64,000 bases of DNA from an uncultured Prevotellaceae bacterium (GTDB lineage Bacteria; Bacteroidota; Bacteroidia; Bacteroidales; Bacteroidaceae): NCBI GenBank assembly GCA_947168395.1, contig CAMVLT010000005.1:62001-126000 (forward strand), given 5' to 3'. The notes below the pieces were generated by a model, which was not told where the DNA came from, made no database searches, and saw only the letters and a list, made by a program, of their open reading frames with translations. Position numbers and translations under genes: made by a program. Positions within the stretch are counted from its first letter, which is position 1. Each line of letters begins with the position of its first letter. This document shows, one piece after another, positions 17,705 to 26,401 of the stretch.

Positions 17705-18409
17705 TTACGCCAATTCGCCACGCTGTTGTAGGAGTGCAATATACTCCTCGTATTCCTTCTTGGCCTTTCGTAGGCCATTGCTGCTCGAAACCCAACGGAA
17801 GAAATGCTTGATGGCATAACCAATCGTATAGAGAGGTGCTAACAAAACCGCTCCAGCAATACGTCCAAGACAACCGACACCTTCGTACATCAATCCGTCG
17901 CCGGGATTCATTCTCGTGTAAAGGTCGTCAACAGCCTTCTCACCCTCACTACGGCCACTCATTGATAACGTTGTGAAGATACCGCCAATTGCTGCCACTA
18001 TCCATGCGGTGAAAATGTGGTTCCAATCGTCTGGCTGGTCTCTCCAAATACTAAAGGCAATAAAGATGATGATGGCTAGCAGAATGAATTTTACGAGAGA
18101 CCAACGTTTCTTTTTCTTCAAGTGGGAAATGCGGGTCTCCATGTACAACAGATTGCAGTCAATACACATCGGTTTATTGTCAAGTGTGTAGGCAGACAAA
18201 TCCTTGCAATCCTTGCACATTGCAGAACCGCAGTTGCCACAGGTAGCCACTGCTGGAGCCTGAGGATGACGGGCGCATGGATTGAATTGTGGCTGGTAAG
18301 CAAATTGCTGAATGGGAGCTGCATTTGGGTTTGGCGCACCACACTTGGGACAGCTCTGCGCCTTGTCGGAAATCTGGGTTCCGCACTCACTACAGGTTAT
18401 TAGTGCCAT
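17705..18409 (-). CDS. Zinc-ribbon membrane protein, unknown function
   Basis: The 234-residue protein starts with a zinc ribbon (CSECGTQISDKAQSCPKCG), then a second cysteine/histidine cluster resembling a B-box (CARHPQAPAVATCGNCGSAMCKDC and CIDC). A basic stretch (HLKKKKRW) precedes two or three hydrophobic segments (VKFILLAIIIFIAFSI, FTAWIVAAIGGIFTTL, and a weaker one near the C-terminus). The start at 18409 begins directly with the zinc ribbon. The job is unknown; soluble zinc domain plus membrane anchor suggests a sensing or scaffold role, which is inference. A long structured leader or separate RNA lies upstream (18440-18660). Confidence 0.8.
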   Translation of the reverse strand: MALITCSECGTQISDKAQSCPKCGAPNPNAAPIQQFAYQPQFNPCARHPQAPAVATCGNCGSAMCKDCKDLSAYTLDNKPMCIDCNLLYMETRISHLKKKKRWSLVKFILLAIIIFIAFSIWRDQPDDWNHIFTAWIVAAIGGIFTTLSMSGRSEGEKAVDDLYTRMNPGDGLMYEGVGCLGRIAGAVLLAPLYTIGYAIKHFFRWVSSSNGLRKAKKEYEEYIALLQQRGELA

Positions 18410-18439
18410 ATTTTTTGAACAGTGCCCTCCAGCTACCAC

Positions 18440-18660
18440 GAGAGCTTTTAATGTTATGAAGCGTGGAGCTGATATACCACGTCTTCGAATGGAGGCTGTG
18501 AGAAGTGCCCTTAGATGTAGATGCAGTAAACCAGTCCACGCTATACGCGCGAACCGTTATCACTGTCCTTGCATCTAATAGAAGTTTCTCACATTTCCAT
18601 TCGCAAGTCGAGCATAACGCTTCGTTGTTTCAATATGTCTTGTGTCTCTTACGAAACACG
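18440..18660 (-). ncRNA. Candidate structured RNA (6S-like rod or long 5' leader)
   Basis: On the minus strand, after a -7 element at 18665-18672, the sequence folds into one long interrupted rod. The pairings are 18618-18623 with 18458-18463 (6 bp), 18596-18603 with 18486-18493 (8 bp), 18586-18592 with 18498-18504 (7 bp) and 18572-18578 with 18511-18517 (7 bp). A large internal bubble (12-22 nt per side) separates the closing stem from the apical stem, which recalls 6S RNA. No clear terminator follows, so it could instead be the structured leader of the zinc-ribbon gene that starts at 18409. No open frame of note covers it. Confidence 0.4.
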
Positions 18661-18664
18661 CTTG

Positions 18665-18672
18665 CAAATGTA
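18665..18672 (-). promoter_or_regulatory. -7 element upstream of structured RNA / zinc-ribbon gene
   Basis: TACATTTG on the minus strand matches TAnnTTTG. The predicted start is about 250 bp before the zinc-ribbon ATG. Confidence 0.5.
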
Positions 18673-18824
18673 CGAAATAAAATTTAAACAAGCAAGGGAA
18701 AACGAAAAAACTTTTCGGGATGATGAATTTAGGGTGAAATATAGGTGATAAGAAAGGAAAGGCTATATAAATGATATACGATACTGTTACGGCCAACATT
18801 AAAAATCATACTATGAATTTTCGT

Positions 18825-19279
18825 AAAAAGGGTGACACGCTGACACAACCCCGATGTACAAAGGTTGTGCAACGTTTCCAAGGGTGACACAGGGTGACAC
18901 AAGGGTGACACGCTGTACTTCCCTAATTCTGTACTCATAGTTTCATAATCAGGGTAGGGTAAACTCAACTGGTGGATGGGTTTTGGCGGGAGTTTCCGAC
19001 GGGATGGCCGTTGAATTCTCTCGAGAATTGAAGGGTTTGCCGTAGGGTAAGCAAAGGTTTGGGTAGGGTAAACCCTTAGATTCTCTCGAGAATTTAAAAG
19101 CTACTCGGTACATTTCCTATCGTCTGCCCTATACATCAGGTGGCTTTAAGTAGGGGTAAATGAGCCTTTGGGGATGCTGTGCTCGCAAACATGTGTCAGC
19201 GTTGTGTCAGCGTGTGTCACCCTTTAAAAGGCTGCACGCCCTTTGTACATCGGGGTTGTGTCAGCGTGTCACCCTTTTT
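18825..19279. mobile_element. 455-bp element bounded by 40-bp perfect inverted repeats (MITE-like)
   Basis: The arms 18825-18864 and 19240-19279 are exact reverse complements over 40 bp (outer end AAAAAGGGTGACACGCTGAC). The interior has three tandem AGGGTGACAC units (18881-18910), two copies of TTCTCTCGAGAATT (19016-19029 and 19081-19094) and two copies of GGGTAGGGTAAAC (18952-18964, 19061-19073). No credible ORF is inside and no target-site duplication is obvious. It looks like a non-autonomous element or a large repeat-built hairpin between two divergent genes. Confidence 0.6.
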
Positions 19280-19362
19280 CTTAAAAACGATAATAACAAA
19301 TACTATTATTGTTAAGGAAGTTTAACTTTCGGTATTTCGCTTGCGGAACCAATAATAATTCG

Positions 19363-19370
19363 TAAATTTG
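19363..19370 (+). promoter_or_regulatory. -7 element for serpin gene
   Basis: TAAATTTG, 31 bp before the serpin ATG at 19402, just downstream of the 455-bp inverted-repeat element. Confidence 0.6.
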
Positions 19371-19401
19371 CAACATCAAAGAGAAGAAAGGAGCAATTGC
19401 T

Positions 19402-21912
19402 ATGAGAAAGATCACGCTATTCGTGGCAGCCCTGCTGCTGGCTGTCGTCACATCGGCTCAAGAGAATTGGCCGAAGCAGATAGAATTGACGAAGGAGGAG
19501 GCGCAGTTGGTAAAGTCGAACAATGACTTCGCTTTCCGGCTGTTCCGTGAGGCCCGTACTGACGAGAACCAGCTGTTGTCGCCGCTGAGCATCACCTATG
19601 CCCTTGGCATGCTGAACAATGCTGCGGTTGGCAAGACGCAACAGGAAATCAACGAAGTGTTGGGCTTTGGTGAAGCCGGAGCCGAGGCCATCAACCAGTT
19701 CTGCCTGAAGTTGCTGACAGAGGCTGCCGGACTGGATAAGGAGACACGGGTGGCCATTGCCAACAACATCTACGTGAACAGCGCCCGAGGGTACCTGCTG
19801 AAGTCGGCTTTCAAGGAGCAGGCCAAGACGTACTACAACGCCGAGCCTGAGACCCGTGACTTCTTCGACGGGCTGACCCGCAACGTCATCAACCAGTGGG
19901 GTAGCGACCACACGGAGGGCATGATCAAGGAGGTGCTCAAGGAGGATGAGTTCGACCGCATGACCATCTGTTATCTGCTGAACGCCCTCTACTTCAAGGG
20001 CGTATGGACGCAGCAGTTCAATCCGGCCAACACGCAACGCACCTATTTTAATAATGGCAAGGCTACTGCCGACATGATGCAGATAATGGACGGGGAGTTC
20101 CAATATGCTCAGAACGAACTCTACCAGTCGGTCATCATGCCTTACGGCAACGGGGCTTACCAGATGACGGTGTTCCTGCCGCGCTATGGCAAGACGCTCG
20201 ACGACGTGGTGGCCAAGCTGAACGGCGAGAACTGGATGTCGGCAGGATACAGTGACTATAACCTCTTCTTAGGGTTCCCGCGCTTCGAGACCGAGACCGA
20301 TGTGGACTTAAAGCCGATCATGTCGGCGCTGGGCATGCCCTCGGCGTTCATTCAGAGCGAGGCACAGTTTCCCAACCTCTGCTACTGGGGCGACAGCGAG
20401 GACAACGTGAAGGACGACATTTTCATAGACCTAATGAAGCAGGTGGCCAAGATTAAGGTCAACGAGGAAGGCTCCGAGGCGGCTGCCGTCACCGTCATCG
20501 GTTTGACAGAAAGTGCCTCCGCCGGTTATGCCGAGTTTATTGCCGACCGTCCGTTCCTTTACGTCATCAGCGAACGTTCGACGGGTGCCATCTTCTTCAT
20601 TGGCCAGTACATGGGTGAGCCGCTGACGAACGTGCGTCACGATGTCAGCCTGACCGCCGAGGAGAAGGAGTTGGTGAAGTCGAACAACGACTTCGCCATC
20701 AATCTGATGCGCGAGGCCCGCACCGAGGACAGTCAGATACTGTCGCCGCTGAGCATCACCTACGCCCTCGGCATGCTGAATAATGGTGCCGAAGGCAAGA
20801 CGCAGCAGGAAATCAACAAGGTGCTTGGCTTTGGCGAGGCTGGAGCCGAAGCCATCAACCAGTTCTGCCGCAAGATGCTGACCGAGGCACCGACACTCGA
20901 TGCAGAGACCACCGCCGAGATAGCCAACACCATCATCGTGAACAATCACTGGAACTATGAGCTGCAGCAGCCGTTTGTGGAGCAGGCGCAGCAGTATTAC
21001 GACGCAACGCCCGAGGCCTGCGACTTCTACGACGATGCCACCCGCGACGTCATCAACCAGTGGGGCAGCGACCATACGCACGGCATGATTAAGGAAGTGC
21101 TGTCGGAGCAGGAGTTCGAGTTGGGCAAGGATTATGTGAGCTACCTGATGAATGCCCTCTACTTCAAGGGCAAGTGGGCTCATCCGTTCAAGAAGGAGAA
21201 CACCCGCGAGGAGTCGTTCAACGGCGGCATCAACGTGCCGATGATGTCGCTGCATGGCGAGTTTGAATATACGGAGAACGACCTGTATCAGGCCATCAAG
21301 CTGCCCTATGGCAACGGAGCCTACCTGATGACCGTATATCTGCCGCGAAAGGGCAAGACTATAGGCAACGTATTGGAGCAGATGGACGGCAAGAACTGGC
21401 AGTTTACTGCCGGCGACTGGGACGTGGCTCTGAAGCTGCCCCGCATAGAGACCAACACTAACGTGAACCTCAATCCCATCATGTCGGCCTTAGGCATGCC
21501 CACGGCCTTTAATTCGGATGATGCGGAGTTTCCCGATTTCTGCAATTGTCCGACCTACATTGGCCTGATGAAGCAGGTTGCCAAGATCAAGCTCGACGAG
21601 GAAGGCACAGAGGCAGCTGCCATCACCATTATTGGAATGGATGCGACAGGTATGCCGCGAACTGCCGAGTTCTACGCTACACGCCCGTTCCTATATATTA
21701 TAAGTGAGCGGAGCACGGGCACCATCTTCTTCATCGGCCAGTACACGGGCGACGGTACGACGGGAGTCGCTGAAATTGAGAGCAAGAGAAATGCAGGAAA
21801 CGAGAACTATTATAACCTGAACGGGCAGCGGCTGCAAGGGCCGCCCGCCAAGGGAATCTACATCAAGGATGGCCGGAAGTTTATGCGTCGGCAAACACCA
21901 TTCCGTCGTTGA
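19402..21912 (+). CDS. Exported double serpin (tandem protease-inhibitor domains)
   Basis: The 836-residue protein has a signal peptide (MRKITLFVAALLLAVVTSAQ) and two complete serpin domains (about 26-410 and 415-795) that are close copies: both have LSPLSITYALGMLNN, GKTQQEIN, LMKQVAKIK and RPFLY.ISERSTG.IFFIGQY. Each has an inhibitory-type hinge, EEGSEAAAVTVIG (from E355) and EEGTEAAAITIIG (from E733). The loop residues after the hinge differ (LTESASAG versus MDATGMPR), so the two domains probably trap different proteases. The end (YYNLNGQRLQGPPAKGIYIKDG) is a Prevotella-type C-terminal tail. The last 10 codons overlap luxS on the other strand. Confidence 0.93.
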   Translation: MRKITLFVAALLLAVVTSAQENWPKQIELTKEEAQLVKSNNDFAFRLFREARTDENQLLSPLSITYALGMLNNAAVGKTQQEINEVLGFGEAGAEAINQFCLKLLTEAAGLDKETRVAIANNIYVNSARGYLLKSAFKEQAKTYYNAEPETRDFFDGLTRNVINQWGSDHTEGMIKEVLKEDEFDRMTICYLLNALYFKGVWTQQFNPANTQRTYFNNGKATADMMQIMDGEFQYAQNELYQSVIMPYGNGAYQMTVFLPRYGKTLDDVVAKLNGENWMSAGYSDYNLFLGFPRFETETDVDLKPIMSALGMPSAFIQSEAQFPNLCYWGDSEDNVKDDIFIDLMKQVAKIKVNEEGSEAAAVTVIGLTESASAGYAEFIADRPFLYVISERSTGAIFFIGQYMGEPLTNVRHDVSLTAEEKELVKSNNDFAINLMREARTEDSQILSPLSITYALGMLNNGAEGKTQQEINKVLGFGEAGAEAINQFCRKMLTEAPTLDAETTAEIANTIIVNNHWNYELQQPFVEQAQQYYDATPEACDFYDDATRDVINQWGSDHTHGMIKEVLSEQEFELGKDYVSYLMNALYFKGKWAHPFKKENTREESFNGGINVPMMSLHGEFEYTENDLYQAIKLPYGNGAYLMTVYLPRKGKTIGNVLEQMDGKNWQFTAGDWDVALKLPRIETNTNVNLNPIMSALGMPTAFNSDDAEFPDFCNCPTYIGLMKQVAKIKLDEEGTEAAAITIIGMDATGMPRTAEFYATRPFLYIISERSTGTIFFIGQYTGDGTTGVAEIESKRNAGNENYYNLNGQRLQGPPAKGIYIKDGRKFMRRQTPFRR

Positions 21913-22375
21913 GGGTGACCTGGAGCTTGGTGTACTCGCTGTGGAAGTCGTGCTCGAGGCGATCGAGGTAGCGGCGGCTCTCCCATTTGCACATCGGCAG
22001 GTCGTGGAGCAGGCAGTTGCCGCATGTCTGCGGTGTCGTGGCAGGCACCTCCGTCTGGGTGAGAATCCACTGGAGGCACTCAATGGTCAGGCGGCGCATG
22101 TCCTCGACGTTATAAGTTCCAATCATAATGATATACATACCTGTGAGACAGCCCATAGGGCCGACGTACACCACATCGTCCTTCGCCTCGGAGTTACGGA
22201 ACCAGGTAGCCATGAGGTGCTCCATGCTGTGCATGGCAGCTGGGGCAATGGCCGGCTCCTTGTTGGGTTCGGTGATGCGCAGGTCGAACGTGGTGAAACC
22301 TTTGTCCTCGCGTGAGACGTAGATGCCCGGCTTCAGCTGGGTGTGGTCGATGGTGAAACTTTGTATGACTTCCAT
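21881..22375 (-). CDS. luxS: S-ribosylhomocysteine lyase LuxS
   Basis: LuxS cleaves S-ribosylhomocysteine to homocysteine and DPD, the precursor of autoinducer-2, in the activated methyl cycle. The 164-residue protein has the metal-binding HSMEH (H49, E52, H53) and the third ligand cysteine C118 in QTCGN. Other family segments are AIAPAAMHSMEHLMATWFRN and GPMGCLTGMYII. Its promoter lies in a 30-bp palindrome shared with the divergent yfhO-type gene. The 3' end overlaps the serpin gene by 32 bp. Confidence 0.96.
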   Translation of the reverse strand: MEVIQSFTIDHTQLKPGIYVSREDKGFTTFDLRITEPNKEPAIAPAAMHSMEHLMATWFRNSEAKDDVVYVGPMGCLTGMYIIMIGTYNVEDMRRLTIECLQWILTQTEVPATTPQTCGNCLLHDLPMCKWESRRYLDRLEHDFHSEYTKLQVTLNDGMVFADA

Positions 22376-22425
22376 AATACAGCTACAATTATTTATGTTT
22401 TCGATATTTTCTGAGGTTTAGGCTG

Positions 22426-22455
22426 CAAAGGTACGAAAAATTTTCGTACCTTTGC
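22426..22455. promoter_or_regulatory. 30-bp perfect palindrome with two divergent -7 elements (luxS / yfhO-type)
   Basis: The sequence from 22426 to 22455 is a perfect palindrome. Each half carries TACCTTTG, at 22427-22434 (minus, luxS) and 22447-22454 (plus, membrane protein). The two promoters are therefore only 12 bp apart and cannot easily be occupied at once. The same arrangement is seen at 61031-61065. Confidence 0.7.
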
Positions 22456-22481
22456 ACGCGAATTATAAAAACTTGCGATTT

Positions 22482-24989
22482 ATGACGATGATTAAGAAGT
22501 GGCTACCCGACGTGTTGGTAGTGTTATTATTTGCCGTAGTGGCTTTTGCCTATTTCTTCCCTGCCGACACGGAGGGTCGCATCTTGTTCCGTCACGACTC
22601 CTCGGCGGGCCGTGGAGCTGGTCAGGAACAGTTGGAGTATTATCAGCGCACGGGTGAGCGTACGCGCTGGACGAATGCCCTGTTCAGCGGCATGCCTACG
22701 TTCCAGTCGGCACCGTCGTACAACAGTACCGACACGCTGTCGACGGCCATCAATGCCTACCACCTGTGGCTGCCCGAGAACGTGTGGTACGTGTTTGTCT
22801 ACCTGTTAGGCTTCTATATCCTGCTCCGTGCCTTCGACTTCCGCTGGTACTTGGCGGCGTTGGGTTCGGTGATGTGGGCCTTCTCCACCTATTTCCTGAT
22901 TATCATTGCCGCCGGCCACATCTGGAAGGTGTGGGCCCTGGCCTACCTGCCGCCGATGATAGCGGGCGTGGTGCTGGCCTACCGGGGTAGGTACCTGTGG
23001 GGACTCATCCTGACGGCCCTGTTCACGGCCTTCGAGGTGTATGCCAACCATGTGCAGATGACGTATTACTACCTGTTCATCATCTTCTTCATGGTGCTGG
23101 CCTACTTGGCCGAGGCCATCCGCGAGCACCGTATGGCCCGCTTCCTGAAAGCTACGGCTGTGTGCGTGGTGGGTGGAGCCGTGGGCATCCTGGTGAACCT
23201 GTCGAACCTTTACCACACTTGGCAGTACAGCCAGGAGTCGATGCGCAGCAAGAGCGAGCTGGTGAAGAAGAACACGGCCAACCAGACCAGCAGCGGGCTG
23301 GAGCGCGACTACATCACGCAGTGGTCGTATGGCATCGGCGAGACCTGGACGCTCCTGGTGCCCAACACGAAGGGGGGGGCCTCGCAGCCGTTGGCCATGA
23401 ACAAGACGGCGATGGAGCATGCCGATAATAATTATATAGGTATATACCAGCAGCTTGGCCAGTACTGGGGCGAGCAGCCCGGAACGCAGGGCCCCGTCTA
23501 TGTGGGCGCCTTCGTGCTGTTCCTGTTTGTGCTGGGGCTGTTTATTGTCAAGGGGCCTATGAAGTGGGCGCTCTTGGCGGCTACGGTGCTCAGTATCATG
23601 CTGTCGTGGGGTAAGAACTTCATGGGGCTTACCGACCTGTTCATCGACTACATGCCCATGTATGCCAAGTTTCGCACGGTGGCCTCCATTCTGGTCATCG
23701 CCGAGTTCACCATCCCCCTGTTGGCCATGATGGCGCTGCGGGAATTGCTACGTGAAGAGCGTATCAGCACTCACCTGAAGTACATCTGGATTTCTTTCGC
23801 CCTTACCGGTGGCATCTGTCTGCTCTTTGCCCTGATGCCCGGCCTGTTCTTCAGCAGCTTCGTGTCGACCAGCGAGATGCAGGCCATGTCGCAGTTGCCT
23901 TCCGAGCATCTGCAGCCGCTGATAGCCAACCTGACGGAGATGCGCAAGGCCATGTTCACCAGCGACGCCTGGCGCTCGTTCTTCATCATCGTCATCGGCG
24001 TGGGCTGCCTGTTGCTCTACAGGGCCAGGAAGCTGAAGGCCGGATACATGGTGGGAGTGTTGGTGGTGCTCTGCCTGATTGACCTGTGGCAAATCAACAA
24101 ACGCTATCTCAACGACTCGATGTTCGTGCCGAAGTACGAGCGTGAGCAGGCTCAGCAGAAGACCGAGACCGACGAAGTCATCCTGGCCGACAAGGCACTG
24201 GACTACCGCGTGCTGAACCTGGCATCGAACACGTTCAACGAGAACGAGACCAGCTACTACCACAAGTCGGTAGGTGGCTATCATGCCGCCAAACTGCGCC
24301 GTTACCAGGAACTGATCGAGGCTTATATCTCGCCCCAGATGCAGGGTGCGTTCAAGGCGGTGGCTGAGGCTACGGGCGACATGACGCAGGTGGCTGGCGA
24401 CAGCATCTACCCCGTGATCAATATGCTCAACACCAAGTACTTCATCCTGCCCTTGCAGGACGGTAAGACCGTGCCGGTGGAGAATCCCTACGCCTACGGC
24501 AATGCGTGGTTCGTCAACGACGTGAAGTTTGTGGATAATGCCAACCAGGAACTCGATGCCTTGGGCAAGCTTGACCTGCGCCACGAGGCGGTGGCTGATG
24601 CCAAATACCGCGAACTGCTGAAGCCCGTGGCCGAGGCAGAGTCTGATTCGGCCAGCATCGTCACGATGACCGCCTACGAACCAAACCGCCTGACATACGA
24701 TGTGACGTCGGCCAAGGGTGGGGTAGTGGTGTTCTCGGAAATCTTCTATCCCGGCTGGACGGCTACCATCGATGGCCAGGAGGCAGAGTTGGGACGTGTG
24801 GACTACGTGCTGCGTGCCCTGACCGTCAGTCCCGGCCAGCATAAGGTGGAACTGTCGTTCTTCCCGAAGTCGCTGGACGTCACCGAGTCGGTAGCCTACG
24901 CGTCGTTAGGCATGCTCCTGCTCTTGATTATCCTTGCTGTGTTCTTGACGTATAAGAGAGGCAAGAACCCGCTCACTCGTTCAGAATAA
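22482..24989 (+). CDS. Large polytopic membrane protein, YfhO family
   Basis: The 835-residue protein begins with a membrane segment (WLPDVLVVLLFAVVAFAYFF) and has about 12 more, then a large soluble C-terminal part ending in a last membrane segment (YASLGMLLLLIILAVFLTY). The pattern RWTNALFSGMPTFQ and the C-terminal EIFYPGWTATIDGQEAELGRV fit the YfhO family (PF09586). These are GT-C-type proteins thought to modify cell-envelope polymers with sugars, but the substrate here is unknown. ATG at 22482 is chosen (a second at 22488 is possible); the longer TTG start would lie in the promoter palindrome. It overlaps fucP by 17 bp tail to tail. Confidence 0.88.
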   Translation: MTMIKKWLPDVLVVLLFAVVAFAYFFPADTEGRILFRHDSSAGRGAGQEQLEYYQRTGERTRWTNALFSGMPTFQSAPSYNSTDTLSTAINAYHLWLPENVWYVFVYLLGFYILLRAFDFRWYLAALGSVMWAFSTYFLIIIAAGHIWKVWALAYLPPMIAGVVLAYRGRYLWGLILTALFTAFEVYANHVQMTYYYLFIIFFMVLAYLAEAIREHRMARFLKATAVCVVGGAVGILVNLSNLYHTWQYSQESMRSKSELVKKNTANQTSSGLERDYITQWSYGIGETWTLLVPNTKGGASQPLAMNKTAMEHADNNYIGIYQQLGQYWGEQPGTQGPVYVGAFVLFLFVLGLFIVKGPMKWALLAATVLSIMLSWGKNFMGLTDLFIDYMPMYAKFRTVASILVIAEFTIPLLAMMALRELLREERISTHLKYIWISFALTGGICLLFALMPGLFFSSFVSTSEMQAMSQLPSEHLQPLIANLTEMRKAMFTSDAWRSFFIIVIGVGCLLLYRARKLKAGYMVGVLVVLCLIDLWQINKRYLNDSMFVPKYEREQAQQKTETDEVILADKALDYRVLNLASNTFNENETSYYHKSVGGYHAAKLRRYQELIEAYISPQMQGAFKAVAEATGDMTQVAGDSIYPVINMLNTKYFILPLQDGKTVPVENPYAYGNAWFVNDVKFVDNANQELDALGKLDLRHEAVADAKYRELLKPVAEAESDSASIVTMTAYEPNRLTYDVTSAKGGVVVFSEIFYPGWTATIDGQEAELGRVDYVLRALTVSPGQHKVELSFFPKSLDVTESVAYASLGMLLLLIILAVFLTYKRGKNPLTRSE

Positions 24990-26292
24990 ACTGCCGCACG
25001 TATGCTTTGTGGCCGTAGCGGGCAACCACCACAAAGCAGATGAGGGGTACGAGGAACGATAAGTTGGTGGCCGGAAGTCCGGCCACCGTCCATTCTGTGT
25101 CGATGACAAGGGCCTGTATCGGCGGGAATACCGAACCGCCCAAGATGGCCATGATGAGTCCGGCACCGGCAAACTTCATGTTATCGCCGACGCCATGCAG
25201 GGCGATGCCGTAGATGGTGGGGAACATCAGCGACATGCAGGCGCTGACGGCTACCAGACAGTAGAGGCCGTTGCGGTCGGTGAAGAACACCACCCCCAGA
25301 ACAGCTGTTCCGGCCAGGATGGCTAAGACAGCCAGCAACCGGGCGGGATGGATATACTTCAGGAACCAGGTGCAGATGAAACGGCTGACGGTGAACAGCA
25401 CCATCGCCAAAATGTTATACTTCTGCGACAGTATCTCGGCCGCCTTCTCCTCCATGCCCTCGGCCATGAAGATTCGTGTGCCGTATTGGATGATGAACGT
25501 CCAGCACGTCACCTGGGCACCGACGTAGAAGAACTGGGCAATGACGCCCTCGCGGTAGTTCCTGATTCCAACCAGTTCGCGCATGGCTTGGGCCACCGAC
25601 TTCTTGGCAGGCACGTCACTGTCCATCGGCATCTTGCTGATTCTGATGAGCAGCAATAGTAGCAGGGCGATGGCACCGATGTAGACGTATGGCTGTATCA
25701 GTATGCCGAGGTCGTAGTCCTTGATGAGGTTGAACTGCTGTTCGGGCATATCGAGGCGGGCAGCAGAGGTCATGGGACTCATCTTCGCCTGCACGAACTC
25801 CATAGCCACCCACATGCCAAGCAGGTTACCGATGGGGTTGAACGCCTGTGCCAGGTTCAGCCGCTGTGTGGCCGTTTCCTCGCTGCCCATGCAGTAGATG
25901 TAGGGGTTACAGCTGGTCTCTAAGAACGACAGTCCGCAGGTCAGCACGAAGTAGGCCAGCAGGAAAGGGAAGTAAAAGCCGAGCGCCTTGGCAGGCAGGA
26001 ACAGCAACGAGCCGATGGCAAACAGCGCCAGTCCCAGCATGACACCCGCCTTGAATGAGTAGCGCTGAATGAACAGGGCGGCGGGGAATGCCATGATGAA
26101 GTAGCCAAAGTAGAATGCCACCGATACCATAGCGCCCTCGGTGACGCTCATACGGAAGATTTTGGAGAAGGCCTTTACCATGGGACTGGTCACGTCATTG
26201 GAAAAGCCCCACAACGCGAAGCACGTGGTAATCATTATAAACGGCAGCACCAGGTTTGTGCCATTCTTCATCAAGAATCCTGATTTCTTCAT
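24973..26292 (-). CDS. fucP: L-fucose:H+ symporter (MFS, FucP family)
   Basis: The 439-residue protein has 12 predicted membrane segments and strong FucP features: the N-terminal FIMITTCFALWGFSND, GYFIMAFPAALFIQRYSFKAGV, and CGLSFLETSCNPYI. FucP imports L-fucose with protons. It is divergent from fkp, whose product activates L-fucose, so uptake and use are clearly paired. A second ATG eight codons in is an alternative start. The -7 element is at 26323-26330. Confidence 0.92.
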   Translation of the reverse strand: MKKSGFLMKNGTNLVLPFIMITTCFALWGFSNDVTSPMVKAFSKIFRMSVTEGAMVSVAFYFGYFIMAFPAALFIQRYSFKAGVMLGLALFAIGSLLFLPAKALGFYFPFLLAYFVLTCGLSFLETSCNPYIYCMGSEETATQRLNLAQAFNPIGNLLGMWVAMEFVQAKMSPMTSAARLDMPEQQFNLIKDYDLGILIQPYVYIGAIALLLLLLIRISKMPMDSDVPAKKSVAQAMRELVGIRNYREGVIAQFFYVGAQVTCWTFIIQYGTRIFMAEGMEEKAAEILSQKYNILAMVLFTVSRFICTWFLKYIHPARLLAVLAILAGTAVLGVVFFTDRNGLYCLVAVSACMSLMFPTIYGIALHGVGDNMKFAGAGLIMAILGGSVFPPIQALVIDTEWTVAGLPATNLSFLVPLICFVVVARYGHKAYVRQFILNE

Positions 26293-26322
26293 ATTTTAGG
26301 TCGTTATTGGTCTTAGGATGGG

Positions 26323-26330
26323 CAAAAGTA
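26323..26330 (-). promoter_or_regulatory. -7 element for fucP
   Basis: TACTTTTG on the minus strand, 31 bp from the fucP start. Confidence 0.6.
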
Positions 26331-26373
26331 ACAAAAATTATTGGTAAAAGCGCAGGTTTTGGAAAATAATTGC

Positions 26374-26381
26374 TAATTTTG
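26374..26381 (+). promoter_or_regulatory. -7 element for fkp
   Basis: TAATTTTG, 21 bp before the fkp ATG, divergent from the fucP promoter. Confidence 0.6.
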
Positions 26382-26401
26382 CCGCAAGAAACCCTTAAAA
26401 G

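Noticed and set aside
18825..19279. Insertion sequence with transposase
   Set aside because: No transposase-like ORF is inside the 455 bp and no target duplication is evident, so only a non-autonomous element can be proposed.
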